A stretch of 41,009 nucleotides of DNA from Hyphomicrobiales bacterium (GCA_028290405.1 JAQGJX010000163.1:1-41009); one strand, 5' to 3'; counted from the stretch's first letter, positions 1 to 9,806 are shown. Notes: generated by a model not told the origin, from the letters alone. Made by a program: numbers and translations.

Positions 1-2
1 CG

Positions 3-788
3 TCACCGCGGCCGATTGATCCGCGCGACCAGCGCGCCCGCCAGCAAGGCGGCGCCCACCAGCCCGATCAGCAGCGTCGAGATGGCGTTCACCTCCGGCG
101 TCACCCCCAGCCGCACCTGGCTGTAGATGCGCATGGGCAGCGTGGTGGAGCCGGGCCCGGACGTGAAGCTGGCGAGCACGAAATCATCCAGCGAAATCGT
201 GAACGCCAGCAGGAAGCCCGCCGCCAGCGAGGGCGCGATCAGCGGCAGCGTCACGTGCACGAACGTAGCCAGCGGCCCGGCCCCGAGGTCCATGGCGGCT
301 TCCTCGAGCGAGCGGTCGAAGGTGGCCAGCCGGGCGTGCACCACCACGGCGACGAAGCAGAGGCTGAGGGTCGCGTGCGCGGCCACGATGGTCCAGAAGC
401 CGCGCTCCACGTCCAGCGCGACGAACAGCAGCAGCAGGGCGAGGCCCATCACCACTTCCGGCATGACCAGCGGCGCATACACCATGGCGGCGAAGACGCC
501 GCGTCCGCGAAAGCGCCCATAGCGCGCAAGGGCCAGCGCCGCGCTCGCGCCCAGCAGCGTGGCGAGCGAGGCCGACGTCAGCGCCACCAGCAGGCTCGTC
601 CACGCGCTGTCGAGCAATTGCTGGTTATGCCACAGGCTTGCGTACCAGCGCGTGGAGAAGCCGCCCCACACGCTCACGAGCCGCGACGCGTTGAAGCTGT
701 AGAGCACGACCAACGCGATGGGCGCATACAAAAAGGCGAAGCCGAACAGCAGCGCCGTGACGCCCCAAGGGCCCAGCCGCCGCGTCAC
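3..788 (-). CDS. ABC transporter permease, PotC-like (spermidine/putrescine type)
   Basis: Inner-membrane permease of a PotABCD-type importer, 261 residues, about six hydrophobic segments. The family EAA loop is clear near residues 165-185 (EEAAMDLGAGPLATFVHVTLP), followed by ISLDDFVLASF, typical of PotC subunits. The GTG start overlaps the stop of the upstream permease by four bases (GTGA), so the two are translationally coupled. A longer open frame continues upstream but runs through the partner gene, so I place the start at the overlap. The periplasmic binding protein expected for this system is not in the window and probably lies to the left. Polyamine, opine or another cationic substrate is possible; sequence alone does not decide. 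Confidence 0.88.
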   Translation of the reverse strand: MTRRLGPWGVTALLFGFAFLYAPIALVVLYSFNASRLVSVWGGFSTRWYASLWHNQQLLDSAWTSLLVALTSASLATLLGASAALALARYGRFRGRGVFAAMVYAPLVMPEVVMGLALLLLFVALDVERGFWTIVAAHATLSLCFVAVVVHARLATFDRSLEEAAMDLGAGPLATFVHVTLPLIAPSLAAGFLLAFTISLDDFVLASFTSGPGSTTLPMRIYSQVRLGVTPEVNAISTLLIGLVGAALLAGALVARINRPR

Positions 789-1693
789 GACGCGCCCTCC
801 CGGCGCATCTGCGCCCGCTCGAACGCGATGAGCGGCGCGAGCAGCAGGGCGAGCAGCGCCAGCGCCGCCGCCGAGGCCACCGGCCAGTCGCGGTTGGCGA
901 AGAATTCGTTCCACAGCGTGCGCCCGATCATCAGCGTATCGGACCCGCCGAGCAGGTCGGGAATGACGAATTCGCCAAGGGCGGGAATGAACACCAGCAA
1001 CGCGCCAGCGACGATTCCGGGCCGCGAGAGAGGAAACGTCACCGTCCAGAAGGCGCCGGCGCGCGTGGCGCCAAGGTCCATGGCGGCTTCCACCAGCGCC
1101 GGCTCCTGCCTGTCGATCGCGTTGAAGATGGGCAGCACCATGAACGGCAGATACGAGTAGACGATGCCGACCACCACCGCGCCTTCCGTGGCGAACATGC
1201 GCAGCGGCTCGCCGATGACGCCGAGCGCCAGCAGCGCGTGGTTCAGCAGCCCCTCGTCCTTCAGGATCGCGATCCACGCGTAGACGCGGATGAGAAAGCT
1301 GGTCCAGAACGGCGCGATCGCCAGCAGCACAAGCGCGGGGCGCCAGCGTTGCGGCGCTCGGGCGATGGCCAGCGCAAGCGGATAGGCGATCAGCAGCGCG
1401 AGCAGCGTCGACAGGCCCGCAAGGCGCAGCGACGAGAGAACAGAGTCGAGATAGATCGAATCCTCGAACAGGACGCCGAAGGATTCCAGCGAAAGCTGCG
1501 ATGCGGACTCAAGCAGCGCCGCGAGGCCCTGCTGGACATCGAACGTCGGCTCGTAGGGCGGCTGCGCGGTGGCGGCGCGCGACAGGGCGATCTTGACGAC
1601 GATGGCCAGCGGCGCGGCGAAGAAAGCGATGAGCCAGGCGAAGGGCGCGAGCAGAGCAAGCCTGCGCCCGCGCGGGAGGCCGCGCGCCCTCAT
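785..1693 (-). CDS. ABC transporter permease, PotB-like
   Basis: First permease of the PotABC-type importer, 302 residues, within the usual PotB range. After a basic N-terminus (MRARGLPRGRR) come about six membrane segments. The EAA loop EAAMDLGATRAGAFWTVTFP contacts the ATPase, and GEFVIPDLLGG downstream of it is characteristic of PotB. The ATG overlaps the stop of the ATPase gene (ATGA) and the stop overlaps the next permease (GTGA), so all three genes form one tight operon. It would form the translocation pore with the PotC-like subunit. Confidence 0.9.
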   Translation of the reverse strand: MRARGLPRGRRLALLAPFAWLIAFFAAPLAIVVKIALSRAATAQPPYEPTFDVQQGLAALLESASQLSLESFGVLFEDSIYLDSVLSSLRLAGLSTLLALLIAYPLALAIARAPQRWRPALVLLAIAPFWTSFLIRVYAWIAILKDEGLLNHALLALGVIGEPLRMFATEGAVVVGIVYSYLPFMVLPIFNAIDRQEPALVEAAMDLGATRAGAFWTVTFPLSRPGIVAGALLVFIPALGEFVIPDLLGGSDTLMIGRTLWNEFFANRDWPVASAAALALLALLLAPLIAFERAQMRREGAS

Positions 1694-2766
1694 CGCGTCA
1701 GCACGCGGCCTGCGGCCGGCGCATAGGACACGAACACCCGCGCCCCGCGCTCAGGCGCCGCCGCGCCCGTCGCCTGCGCGACGCGCAGCAGGGCGCCGTC
1801 GGACAGGCGCACCCGGGTCTGCGTGACGCCGCCCACGAAGGCGCTATCGTGCACGACGCCCTGCATCTCGTTCGGCCCGCCTGGCGCTGCGGACACGATC
1901 AGGCGCTCGGGCCGCACCGCGATCGCCGCGGCCTCGCCCGGCGCGGGCGCCTGGGCGAAAGCTTCGACCCTATGCACGCCGCCCGCTGCGTCCAGCATGA
2001 TGGCGCCCGCGTCCACCTCGCGCACGCGGGCTTCGATCAGGTTCGTCTCGCCGATGAAATCCGCGACCCAGCGCGTTTCGGGCGCTTCATAGATCGTGCG
2101 CGGCGCGCCCATCTGCTCGATGCGGCCCGCGCGCATCACCGCCATGCGCTGCGCCATCGCCATGGCCTCGTGCTGGTCGTGGGTGACCACGAGGAAGCTC
2201 AGGCCGAGGTCCGCCTGAACCTGCCGCAATTCGAATTGCGTCTCCTCGCGCAGCTTGCGGTCGAGCGCCGCCAGAGGTTCGTCCAGCAGCAGCAGCTTTG
2301 GCCGGCACGCCAGCGCGCGCGCCAGCGCCACGCGGGCCTTCTGCCCGCCCGACAGGCTCTCGGGCTTGCGCTGCGCGAAGGCCTCCATCTGGACCAGCCG
2401 CAGCATCTCGCGCACCCGCGCCGCGAGCGCGCCGGACGCCATGCCCTGCCGATGGAGCCCAAAGGCGATGTTGCGCTCCACGTTCATGTGCGGAAAGAGC
2501 GCGTAAGACTGGAACATCATGTTGACCGGACGCCGGTGCGGCGGCTCGGCGGACACGTCCACGCCGTCGATGACGATGCGCCCGCCGTCGAGCGTCTCGA
2601 AACCCGCGATCATCCGCATCAGCGTGGTCTTGCCGCAGCCGGACGGCCCGAGCAGCGCGAAGAACTCGCCGCGCGCGATCTCCAGCGACACGCCGTCTAC
2701 GGCCGGGACCGCGCCAAAGCTCTTGCGCGCAGCCTCGATCTGCAACAGCGCGGACGCGGCGTTCAT
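1690..2766 (-). CDS. ABC transporter ATP-binding protein, PotA-like
   Basis: Cytoplasmic ATPase powering the adjacent permeases, 358 residues, a normal PotA length. Walker A GPSGCGKTT is at about residues 40-48, the Q-loop is in NMMFQSYALFPHM, the signature is LSGGQKARVALARAL (KA where RQ or QQ is usual) and Walker B is LLLLDEPLAALD, followed by a switch histidine in VVTHDQHEAM. A C-terminal TOBE/regulatory domain occupies roughly the last 110 residues. I chose ATG 2766 because it begins the conserved domain; a longer frame upstream only overlaps folD. It lies 23 bases after folD, so folD and the transporter may be co-transcribed. Confidence 0.92.
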   Translation of the reverse strand: MNAASALLQIEAARKSFGAVPAVDGVSLEIARGEFFALLGPSGCGKTTLMRMIAGFETLDGGRIVIDGVDVSAEPPHRRPVNMMFQSYALFPHMNVERNIAFGLHRQGMASGALAARVREMLRLVQMEAFAQRKPESLSGGQKARVALARALACRPKLLLLDEPLAALDRKLREETQFELRQVQADLGLSFLVVTHDQHEAMAMAQRMAVMRAGRIEQMGAPRTIYEAPETRWVADFIGETNLIEARVREVDAGAIMLDAAGGVHRVEAFAQAPAPGEAAAIAVRPERLIVSAAPGGPNEMQGVVHDSAFVGGVTQTRVRLSDGALLRVAQATGAAAPERGARVFVSYAPAAGRVLTR

Positions 2767-2789
2767 GCGCAGGCTCCGGGCGCCGGCCG

Positions 2790-3698
2790 TCAGCGCGCCA
2801 TGCGCTGGGCGGCCGTCAGGGTGTTCTTCATCAGCATCGCGATGGTCATGGGCCCTACGCCGCCCGGCACCGGGGTGATGGCGCCCGCCCGCTGGCGCGC
2901 AGCCTCGAAAGCCACGTCGCCCACGAGGCGCGTCTTCGGCTTGCCGTTCTTGCCAAGGCCTTCGCCGGGCACGCGGTTGATGCCCACGTCGATCACGATG
3001 GCGCCCGGCTTGATCCACGCGCCCTCGATCATCTCAGGACGGCCGACGGCGGCGACCACGATGTCGGCGCGCCCCACCACGGCGGGCAGGTCGCGGGTGC
3101 GCGAATGCGCGATGGTGACGGTGCAACTCTCGGCCAACAGCAATTGCGCCATCGGCTTGCCGACGATGTTGGAACGGCCCACGACGACCGCGTCCATGCC
3201 CGAAAGCTTCAGCCCGAGCGCCTTGGCGGCCTCATGCAGCAGGATCATGGACCCAGCCGGGGTGCACGGCACCAGCGCGCGGCCGGTTTCGCCGATGGCC
3301 AGAAGCCCCGCGTTCACGGGGTGGAAACCGTCCACGTCCTTGGCGGGCGAGATCGTCTCAAGCACCAGGCTCGAATCGATATGGGCAGGCAGCGGCAATT
3401 GCACGAGAATCCCGTGGATGGCGGGATCGGCGTTGAGCTTCTCCACCAGCGCAGTCAGGTCGGACTGGCTCGTGGCGGCGTCCAGCGTGTGCTGGACCGA
3501 ATGGAAGCCGCAGCTTTCCGCCGCGCGGCCCTTGGCGCCCACATACACCTGGCTTGCGGGGTCTTCGCCCACCAGCACCACCGCCAGCCCCGGCCGCACG
3601 CCGCGCGCCACGAGATCCCGGGCCGCAGCCGCGACCTCTTCCAGCACCCGCGCGGAGACCGCCTTGCCGTCGATGAGATGAGCTTCGCCCTGGGCCAC
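2790..3698 (-). CDS. folD: Bifunctional methylenetetrahydrofolate dehydrogenase/cyclohydrolase FolD
   Basis: Interconverts 5,10-methylene-THF and 10-formyl-THF through methenyl-THF with NADP, in the cytoplasm. At 302 residues it has the family length. Visible signatures: LIDGKAVS at the N-terminus, [30 protein letters not shown], the nucleotide-site stretch [17 protein letters not shown], and the C-terminal signature [18 protein letters not shown]. The frame extends to 3806, but the GTG at 3698 (residues [11 protein letters not shown]) has an AAAGG ribosome site about 10 bases upstream and gives the normal N-terminus. It is followed by the PotA-like gene. Confidence 0.95.
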   Translation of the reverse strand: MAQGEAHLIDGKAVSARVLEEVAAAARDLVARGVRPGLAVVLVGEDPASQVYVGAKGRAAESCGFHSVQHTLDAATSQSDLTALVEKLNADPAIHGILVQLPLPAHIDSSLVLETISPAKDVDGFHPVNAGLLAIGETGRALVPCTPAGSMILLHEAAKALGLKLSGMDAVVVGRSNIVGKPMAQLLLAESCTVTIAHSRTRDLPAVVGRADIVVAAVGRPEMIEGAWIKPGAIVIDVGINRVPGEGLGKNGKPKTRLVGDVAFEAARQRAGAITPVPGGVGPMTIAMLMKNTLTAAQRMAR

Positions 3699-3786
3699 TG
3701 TGGGGGACCTTTCGTGAGAGCCGGCCGCGCCAGCGTTTGGCGGTTGTTTTCGCAGACGCGAGGCGCGGCGCCAAGGCTGTTGGACG

Positions 3787-4620
3787 CTAGGGGCCGGGCG
3801 CTCCATAGCGCAGCTCCGCGCCGTGCGTGCGCGTTTCGCCGGGCCCCAGCAGGATCATGCCGGGCTTGTCGCGCAAGTCGCCGCCGAAATGCTCCGGGTC
3901 CCCGTGCCCGGTCCACGATTCCACGCACACGAACGGCGCGCCGGGGCGCGACCACAAGGCCCAATGGGCGAATCCATCCGCCGCGACCTCGATGCGCCCG
4001 CCGCCGGGGCCTTCCAGCGCCACAGAGCCGCTGCGCGCGTCGAGGAAGCACAATGCCTCCTGGGCGAAGAGCTCCGGGCTCAGCGGCAGCCTGCGCCCGT
4101 CCAGCGGCACGGGCCTGCGGCGCGCGCAGAACAGCCCCCCGGGCGCGATCTGCGGCACGCTGGGCTCTTCGGCCTGCGCGAACACGGCTGCGTAATCGCC
4201 CTGCTCCCCGCCGCAGAAGGGCCAGGCGAAGCCTGGATGCAGGCCGCAGGCGTAAGGCATGACGCGGTCGCCTGTGTTGGCGACGCGCAATCGCACCGAC
4301 AGGTCGCGCGGCGACAGGCGATATTCGGCCTCAAGTCGAAACCGAAAGGGATAATGCGCCAGCGTCCGGGCGCTCTCGGCCAGCGAGAAGCGCACGAAAT
4401 TCTCGCCGCGCTCTTCGAGGGCGAACTCGCTGGACGCCGCAAAGCCGTGCACGGGCATGGGATAGGCGCGGCCGTCCACACGCGCCTGCCCGTCGCGGCA
4501 CCAGCCGACCACGGGAAAGAGCAGCGGGGCGACCGCGTCCCAGACCTGCGGGTCGGCGCGCCACAGAAGCTCGCTGGCGCCCACGGACCACGCCCGCAAC
4601 TCGGCCCCGCGCCGGGACAC
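3787..4620 (-). CDS. Aldose 1-epimerase (galactose mutarotase)-like protein
   Basis: Probable sugar mutarotase-superfamily enzyme of the LacX/YeaD-like type, cytoplasmic, acting on the anomeric centre of an unknown hexose or hexose phosphate. Family stretches: [47 protein letters not shown] (likely catalytic histidine) and a C-terminal [16 protein letters not shown]. Only a GTG at 4620 gives a standard start, but homologues have about 15-20 residues before the GAEL motif. The frame continues upstream as in-frame codons for [17 protein letters not shown] with no ATG, GTG or TTG. A CTG at 4666-4668 overlaps the ubiX stop and has AGGTGAG just before it, so the real start may be that CTG. Confidence 0.82.
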   Translation of the reverse strand: MSRRGAELRAWSVGASELLWRADPQVWDAVAPLLFPVVGWCRDGQARVDGRAYPMPVHGFAASSEFALEERGENFVRFSLAESARTLAHYPFRFRLEAEYRLSPRDLSVRLRVANTGDRVMPYACGLHPGFAWPFCGGEQGDYAAVFAQAEEPSVPQIAPGGLFCARRRPVPLDGRRLPLSPELFAQEALCFLDARSGSVALEGPGGGRIEVAADGFAHWALWSRPGAPFVCVESWTGHGDPEHFGGDLRDKPGMILLGPGETRTHGAELRYGAPGP

Positions 4621-4664
4621 GTGCGCCCGCGCGTCGCCTGCTCGCAGTTCGAACGCCGGCGCGG

Positions 4665-5261
4665 TCAGTCGCTCACCTGCGCCTCGTCATCGGTCTTCCA
4701 GCGCTTGACGATGGAGGATTCGATGCCGAACAGGTCGAGCATGCGGCCCACGGAATGATTGACGATGTCGTCCAGCGATTGCGGGCGATTGTAGAACGCC
4801 GGCATGACGGGCGCGATGATGGCCCCCATCTCGGACAATTGCAGCATGGTGCGCAGATGCCCCGTGTGCAGCGGCGTTTCGCGCACAGCCAGCACCAGCC
4901 GGCGGCGCTCCTTCAGCACCACGTCGGCCGCACGGCTCATCAGCGAGCCCGTGACCCCGGTGGCGATCTCGCTCATTGTGCGCACGGAGCACGGCGCGAT
5001 CACCATGCCGAGCGTCGGGAACGAACCTGACGAGATGGAGGCGCCGATGTCCGCCATGGGATGGTACTCGTCCGCAAGGTCCCGCAGGTCCCTGGCCTTC
5101 ATGTCCATCTCGTAAGCCAGCGTCATCTCCGCCGCCTTGCTGACGATGAGATGCGTCTTTACGCCAGAAGCGCGCAGCACCTCCAGCATGCGCACGCCAT
5201 ACACGATGCCGGATGCGCCGCTGATGCCGACGATGATGCGTTTGACCGATTGTTCCGACAC
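4665..5261 (-). CDS. ubiX: Flavin prenyltransferase UbiX
   Basis: Joins dimethylallyl phosphate to FMN to make the prenylated flavin cofactor of UbiD-type decarboxylases, needed in ubiquinone synthesis. It has 198 residues, the family size. Motifs: IIVGISGASGIVYGVRML (flavin-binding N-terminus), APCSVRTMSEIATGVTGSLMSRAADVVLKE, LAVRETPLHTGHLRTM and the C-terminal PAFYNRPQSLDDIVNH. The GTG start has an AGGAG ribosome site six bases upstream. No ubiD is in the window. The stop overlaps the likely extended start of the epimerase-like gene, suggesting coupling. Confidence 0.95.
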   Translation of the reverse strand: MSEQSVKRIIVGISGASGIVYGVRMLEVLRASGVKTHLIVSKAAEMTLAYEMDMKARDLRDLADEYHPMADIGASISSGSFPTLGMVIAPCSVRTMSEIATGVTGSLMSRAADVVLKERRRLVLAVRETPLHTGHLRTMLQLSEMGAIIAPVMPAFYNRPQSLDDIVNHSVGRMLDLFGIESSIVKRWKTDDEAQVSD

Positions 5262-5315
5262 GCGCGCTCCTGAAGCTCTAGCCTGTTGGCGAAATGGACC
5301 GGCGAAGCCTTGCCG

Positions 5316-5852
5316 TCAAGATGCGCGGCGCGCCAGAAGCGCGTCAAACGCAGCAAGAAGCGCGGCGCGCGGCGCAGGGGCGAACGGCGCGCCCATCATG
5401 GCCGCGCAGGCGTCCACGTTGTTCACTCCCGCCGTCTCGGGGTCGGAGGGTTGGCCCCAGCGCTCGACGGGCCGCAGGGCGAAGAGCGCCTCCTGCTGCA
5501 ACCGCTCCGCCTCCAGCTCCACGGCCTTGACCTTGTCGCGCAGGGCTGCGGCGGCGTCTCCGGCGACGATGACCGGGGGCTCGCGCAACAGGCGGCGCAC
5601 GCCGCGCAGCGGTATGACGGCGTGGTTGCGCCAGTCCGCCACCTGCTCGTCGGCGGCGCGCATGTCCTCGGGGCTCAGCGCACGGCCCTCGCTGGCGAGC
5701 CAGAGGCCGAACAGCAGCAGGTTCACGTCGACCCCGTGGCCGTCCTGCAGGGCGATGCACGCAGCCGGCACGCCCGTGCTGCGGTAGAGCGCCAGCGAAA
5801 ACATCCAGAACGGGGAAGCAGAGCCTTTCGCAGGTTTCTTCGCCGGGCTCAT
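5316..5852 (-). CDS. TIGR02444 family protein (function unknown)
   Basis: 178-residue soluble protein. The N-terminal half, with SPFWMFSLALYRSTGVPAACIALQD followed by GVDVNLLLFGLWLASEG, is the hallmark of the TIGR02444/DUF2390 family, whose biochemical role I do not know. The C-terminal half is alanine-rich and probably helical. The frame extends to 5906, but ATG 5852 has an AAGGA site eight bases upstream and begins MSPAKKPAKGSASPFW, so I prefer it. It lies upstream of ubiX on the same strand with a 54-base gap and may share its transcript. Confidence 0.8.
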   Translation of the reverse strand: MSPAKKPAKGSASPFWMFSLALYRSTGVPAACIALQDGHGVDVNLLLFGLWLASEGRALSPEDMRAADEQVADWRNHAVIPLRGVRRLLREPPVIVAGDAAAALRDKVKAVELEAERLQQEALFALRPVERWGQPSDPETAGVNNVDACAAMMGAPFAPAPRAALLAAFDALLARRAS

Positions 5853-5963
5853 GCCGTGTCCTTCCGCCAGATGACGCATTGCGGAGACCGCGCATGCGTT
5901 CTTCATTGAAGGACACGCCTAGCACATGGGCCGCGGTTTGTGAAAACCCCGCGGGGCGGCGCC

Positions 5964-7448
5964 TCAGCCGCGCGCCGAGGCCTCGCGGGGGCGGCTGAGC
6001 GTGGGCGTTTGCAGCGCGTCGTCCGGCGCCTCCATGGCCGCCTCAATCGACGTCACGCCCTGCGGGGGCTTCACGCCTTCCTTGAGCGACGCGATGACGC
6101 GTTGAAGCTGCATGCGGTCCTTGCGGGCGGTTTCCAGCGCGCCTTCAGCGTACGCGCGCTCGGAGCGCTCCTTGGCCAGCCCATCGGAAATGACCCGCAT
6201 CTGCCCGCTGAGCTTCTCCACCTCCTGCTCATGGAAGGCGCGCACCCGCGCGACCTGGTCCTTGAGGTTGTCGATCTGCTTGTTGGCCTGCTCGCCCACG
6301 AACTGGCGTTCCTTCAGGCGCGACAGCAATTCGTTGGCGCGGCCGATAAGGGCGTCGCGCGACTTTTCAAGCTCGGAGATCTGCTCGGAGGCGCGCGCCC
6401 GCTCGTGCTGCGCCTCTTCCAGCGCCGACTGCGTGGTCACAAGCCGGTCAGAGGCGTCGCCCAGCCGCATCTGCTCGTCGTGGGCGCGGCGGGCTTCGTC
6501 GCGCGCCTGCGCCAGAAGGGTCTCGGTGAGGCGCACCCGCGAGCGGATCGCCTCGATCTTGCTCTCGTAGGACGCGGCGTCCGTCTCCATGCGGGCGCGC
6601 GCTTCCTGCAGGCTGTCCCGCAGGGCGGCGTTTTCGGCGCCAACTTTCTCCAGTTCGGACTCGAGCGCCGCGATGCGGTTGCGGTTCTTCTCCTCGCTGG
6701 CGGACGATTCCCCAAAGGCCTTCTTGGCCTGGATGTACTGGCGCTCAAGGTCTTCCTGCGAGCGCGCCTGCTTGAGGCGCTCCTCGCTTTCCACCATCAG
6801 CCTGTCGCGCAGCGTGCGACGCTCGGACTCCGCGTCCGCCAGCCCCGTCGCCAGCTCGGCGACGCGCGAGCGCAGCTTCAGCGCCTCGTCCAGCAGGGTC
6901 GCGTGCTGCGAGCGCACGGCGTTCAGTTCGCGCGCCTGCCCGCCGATTTCGACATTGCGCTCCTGGAGGGTGTTCTCAAGGTTCTTGACGGTCTCGAGCA
7001 GGCCGCGGGTTTCATTCACGCTGTCCTGATAGGACAGGTTCGCGCCCGCCAGCTTGATCTCCAATTCGGAGGCGCGGCGGCGCGTCTCGCCAAGGTCGGC
7101 GCGGGTCGCCGTCTCGGTTTCGCGCAGGCTCGCAAAGGCGGTCGTCAGCTCCTGCGCCTGAAGGGTTTTCTGCTGCAGCTCGGTGGCGAGGTCGGCGAAG
7201 TCGCGAAAGATTTCCGCGATGGCCTCCGGCGCCTGCTTCATGCTTTCCAGCAGCCCGACGGCGTCTTCGCAGCGCGTGCGCAGCACCTCGTGGCGACGCC
7301 CCATGGCCTCGGTCAGGCTCGAATAGGTCTCGCGCAGCGGCTCCGGGGCGTCGTCCACCGGCGCCTGGGGCCTCGTGGCCTCGCGGACAGCCGCGCGCTG
7401 CAATCCGAGCTTCCTGATCATCCGGTCGCCGCCCCACGTGCCAAGCAT
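5964..7448 (-). CDS. Long coiled-coil protein, possibly crescentin/intermediate-filament-like
   Basis: 494-residue protein made almost entirely of heptad-type sequence rich in Glu, Gln, Arg, Ala and Leu from about residue 40 to 450, with no membrane segment or enzymatic motif. A short basic head (MIRKLGLQRAAVREA) precedes the coil and a Pro/Thr-rich tail (PPQGVTS to the end) follows. This head-rod-tail layout resembles crescentin-like and other alphaproteobacterial cytoskeletal coiled-coil proteins, but low-complexity coils look alike, so the role in cell shape or polarity is a guess. Starts at 7460, 7448 or 7421 are all possible; 7448 has GGGGA six bases upstream. It is transcribed divergently from the DUF1003 gene. 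Confidence 0.72.
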   Translation of the reverse strand: MLGTWGGDRMIRKLGLQRAAVREATRPQAPVDDAPEPLRETYSSLTEAMGRRHEVLRTRCEDAVGLLESMKQAPEAIAEIFRDFADLATELQQKTLQAQELTTAFASLRETETATRADLGETRRRASELEIKLAGANLSYQDSVNETRGLLETVKNLENTLQERNVEIGGQARELNAVRSQHATLLDEALKLRSRVAELATGLADAESERRTLRDRLMVESEERLKQARSQEDLERQYIQAKKAFGESSASEEKNRNRIAALESELEKVGAENAALRDSLQEARARMETDAASYESKIEAIRSRVRLTETLLAQARDEARRAHDEQMRLGDASDRLVTTQSALEEAQHERARASEQISELEKSRDALIGRANELLSRLKERQFVGEQANKQIDNLKDQVARVRAFHEQEVEKLSGQMRVISDGLAKERSERAYAEGALETARKDRMQLQRVIASLKEGVKPPQGVTSIEAAMEAPDDALQTPTLSRPREASARG

Positions 7449-7602
7449 CACAGTCCCCATTCTTCGCGCAGAACGTGACACTCGGCCCGAATCCGTAACC
7501 CGGGTACTTACAATCATGCACGGGGGTAACTTTCCCCGCCCGGCCGGTGCAACGCACCCGCCTGTTGCGCCGTTGTCGCCCCGCGCGCCCTCGGAGAAAT
7601 AC

Positions 7603-8193
7603 ATGCAGGACGATGTTAACCACGATCCACGAGAGGCGCCGCAAACCGCTGCGCGGCAGGGCTCCGCGCAACCCGAACTGATGAATTCCGTGCTTCGCCG
7701 CAACATTGACGCGGTCCAGCGTCAGCGGAGCAGCATAGAGGGCGGCGCGGGCTTGCAGGAGCGCATTGCGGACGCCGTGACGGTCTTTGCGGGCAGCATG
7801 TGGTTCGTCTACCTGCACGCGGCGATCGTGGCGGGCTGGGTGGCGGTCAACCGCGGCTGGACGCCGTTCCCAGTCTTCGACGAGAGCTTCGTGGTGCTGG
7901 CCACTGTGGCCAGCGTGGAGGCGATCTTCCTGTCGACCTTCATCCTCATCAGCCAGAACCGCGCCGCCGCCGCCGCAGACCGGCGCGCGGACCTCGACCT
8001 GCAGGTGAGCCTTCTGGCGGAACACGAAGTCACCCGCATCCTCACCATCTGCACCGAGATCGCCAAGGCGATGAACCTCCAGGCGGCGCGCGATCCCCGC
8101 CTCAACGAATTGAAGCAGGACGTCGCCCCCGAGGAGGTTCTGGCGGAAATCCAGAGGACGCAGGGCGGGACGGAACGCGGGCGAGCGCCCTAG
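7603..8193 (+). CDS. DUF1003 domain membrane protein
   Basis: 196-residue protein with a soluble N-terminus, two adjacent membrane segments (VTVFAGSMWFVYLHAAIVAGWVAV region and VVLATVASVEAIFLSTFILIS region, about residues 63-115) and a charged cytoplasmic helix containing DRRADLDLQVSLLAEHEVTRI. This two-helix-plus-coil layout and the SVEAIFLSTFILISQNR stretch are typical of DUF1003, whose function is unknown. ATG 7603 has a GGAG site upstream; the frame is open further upstream without homology. Its stop codon overlaps the stop of the convergent GMC oxidoreductase gene. Confidence 0.85.
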   Translation: MQDDVNHDPREAPQTAARQGSAQPELMNSVLRRNIDAVQRQRSSIEGGAGLQERIADAVTVFAGSMWFVYLHAAIVAGWVAVNRGWTPFPVFDESFVVLATVASVEAIFLSTFILISQNRAAAAADRRADLDLQVSLLAEHEVTRILTICTEIAKAMNLQAARDPRLNELKQDVAPEEVLAEIQRTQGGTERGRAP

Positions 8194-9806
8194 CCCGCGC
8201 GCGTCATCGAGCGTCCGCGCAGCATGTCGGCGGCTTTTTCGCCGATCATGATGCTGGGCATGTTGGTGTTGCCGCTGGGCAGCTCCGGCATGATGGAGGC
8301 GTCGGCGATGCGCAGGCCCGCCACGCCGTGCACGCGCAGCTGCGCGTCCACCACCGCGTCCGCCCCAAGGCCCATGCGGCATGTGCCGATGGGGTGCGAG
8401 CGGTGCCCCGCCTCGCGCCGGATGGCGGCCGCGAGGTCCGCGTCGCTCTGCACTCCCGCGCCGGGCGCGATCTCGCTCTCGATGAGATCGCGGATTGGCG
8501 ACTGGCCGTAGATCTCGCGGCACATGCGCAGGCCGCGCACCATCGTGGCCATGTCCTCGGGGTCGGTGAGCATGTTGTACTGGATGCGCGGCGCGTCGCC
8601 GGGGTCGCTGGAGCGCAGTTTCACCCAGCCGCGCGAGGCCGGATGCAACGCGCCGAGGCGGATCGAGAAGCAATAGGCGGGCTTGCTGACGAAAGGCGCC
8701 CACAGCTCCGCCGAATTGCTCAGCGTCATGGCGATCAATTGCGCGTCCGGCCTGTCGAGTCCCGGCACGGTCTTGAGAAACACGTTGGCGGCCGCGCCGT
8801 TGGTGGCGAACGCCCCGTCCTTGCGGGCGAACCAGCGCGCGACCTCCCACGCCGCCCGGTCGAGGCGCAGGAACTTGGTCATCCCCACGCGATCCTTCGC
8901 GCGATAGATGTTCAGGAAATTCGGGTGTTCCTGTAGGTTGCGCCCCACGCCCGGCAGGTCGTGCACGGGCGTGACGCCCAGCGCCTTCAACTCGTCGGCG
9001 GGCCCGATGCCCGACAGCAGCATGATCTGCGGCGAATTGAACGAGCCGCCCGACAGGACGATCTCGCTGTTGGCGTAGGCTCTTTTGGCCTGCCCGCCCT
9101 GCGTGTACTCCACCGCGACCGCACGGCCCTTCTCGACCACGATGCGCGTGGTCAGCGCGCGCGTCTCCACATGCAGGTTCGGGCGGCCCATGGCGGGGCG
9201 CAGGTAACCGGCCGCAGTGCTGGAGCGCTTGCCGCCGCCGGTGGTGGATTCCATGCGCGACACGCCGTCCTGCGACGCGCCGTTGGGGTCTTCCGAAAAC
9301 GGCAGGCCCGCCGCCATGGCCGATTGCTTGAACGGCTCGAACAGCATTTCGGGGAAATCCACCGGCGTCACCTGCACGGGCCCGCCCGCGCCGTGGTAAG
9401 GCCCTTCGCCCCGCCAGTTGTTTTCAAGCTTCTTGAAATACGGCAGCACGTCTTCGTAGCCCCATCCTTCAAGCCCCTGCTGGCGCCAGAGGTCGTAGTC
9501 CACGCGATTGCCGCGAATGGCGATCATGGCGTTGATGGCGGACGAGCCGCCCAGCGAGCGCCCGCGCCGGATCGGCAGCCGGCGTCCCCCCAGGCCGGGC
9601 TCGGGCTCGGACTCAAAGCTCCAGATGTAGGGCTTCGATTGCGAGACCTTCATGAACGCCAGCGGCATCTGCTGGAACGGATGGTTGTCGCGGCCGCCCG
9701 CCTCCAGCAACAGGACGGACACGTCCTTGTCCTCGGTGAGCCGGCTCGCGACGACGGCGCCCGCCGAGCCCGCGCCTATGACGATGTAGTCGAACGATTG
9801 AGCCAT
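8190..9806 (-). CDS. GMC family FAD-dependent oxidoreductase (choline dehydrogenase-like)
   Basis: Flavoprotein of 538 residues that should oxidise an alcohol. The FAD Rossmann motif [15 protein letters not shown] is at about residues 9-23, followed by LLLEAGG. The first GMC signature is [19 protein letters not shown], the second is [19 protein letters not shown]. The C-terminal active-site region has [12 protein letters not shown] and [19 protein letters not shown] with the expected His and Asn. No signal peptide is visible, so it is likely cytoplasmic. ATG 9806 has AGGA upstream. It lies downstream of a Bug-type binding protein on the same strand, which may supply its substrate; substrate identity cannot be read from sequence. 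Confidence 0.9.
   Translation of the reverse strand: MAQSFDYIVIGAGSAGAVVASRLTEDKDVSVLLLEAGGRDNHPFQQMPLAFMKVSQSKPYIWSFESEPEPGLGGRRLPIRRGRSLGGSSAINAMIAIRGNRVDYDLWRQQGLEGWGYEDVLPYFKKLENNWRGEGPYHGAGGPVQVTPVDFPEMLFEPFKQSAMAAGLPFSEDPNGASQDGVSRMESTTGGGKRSSTAAGYLRPAMGRPNLHVETRALTTRIVVEKGRAVAVEYTQGGQAKRAYANSEIVLSGGSFNSPQIMLLSGIGPADELKALGVTPVHDLPGVGRNLQEHPNFLNIYRAKDRVGMTKFLRLDRAAWEVARWFARKDGAFATNGAAANVFLKTVPGLDRPDAQLIAMTLSNSAELWAPFVSKPAYCFSIRLGALHPASRGWVKLRSSDPGDAPRIQYNMLTDPEDMATMVRGLRMCREIYGQSPIRDLIESEIAPGAGVQSDADLAAAIRREAGHRSHPIGTCRMGLGADAVVDAQLRVHGVAGLRIADASIMPELPSGNTNMPSIMIGEKAADMLRGRSMTRAG

Noticed and set aside
7501-7570. Short dyads in the gap before the DUF1003 gene considered as a riboswitch or terminator
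   Set aside because: Stems are short and interrupted, with no conserved riboswitch core recognised.
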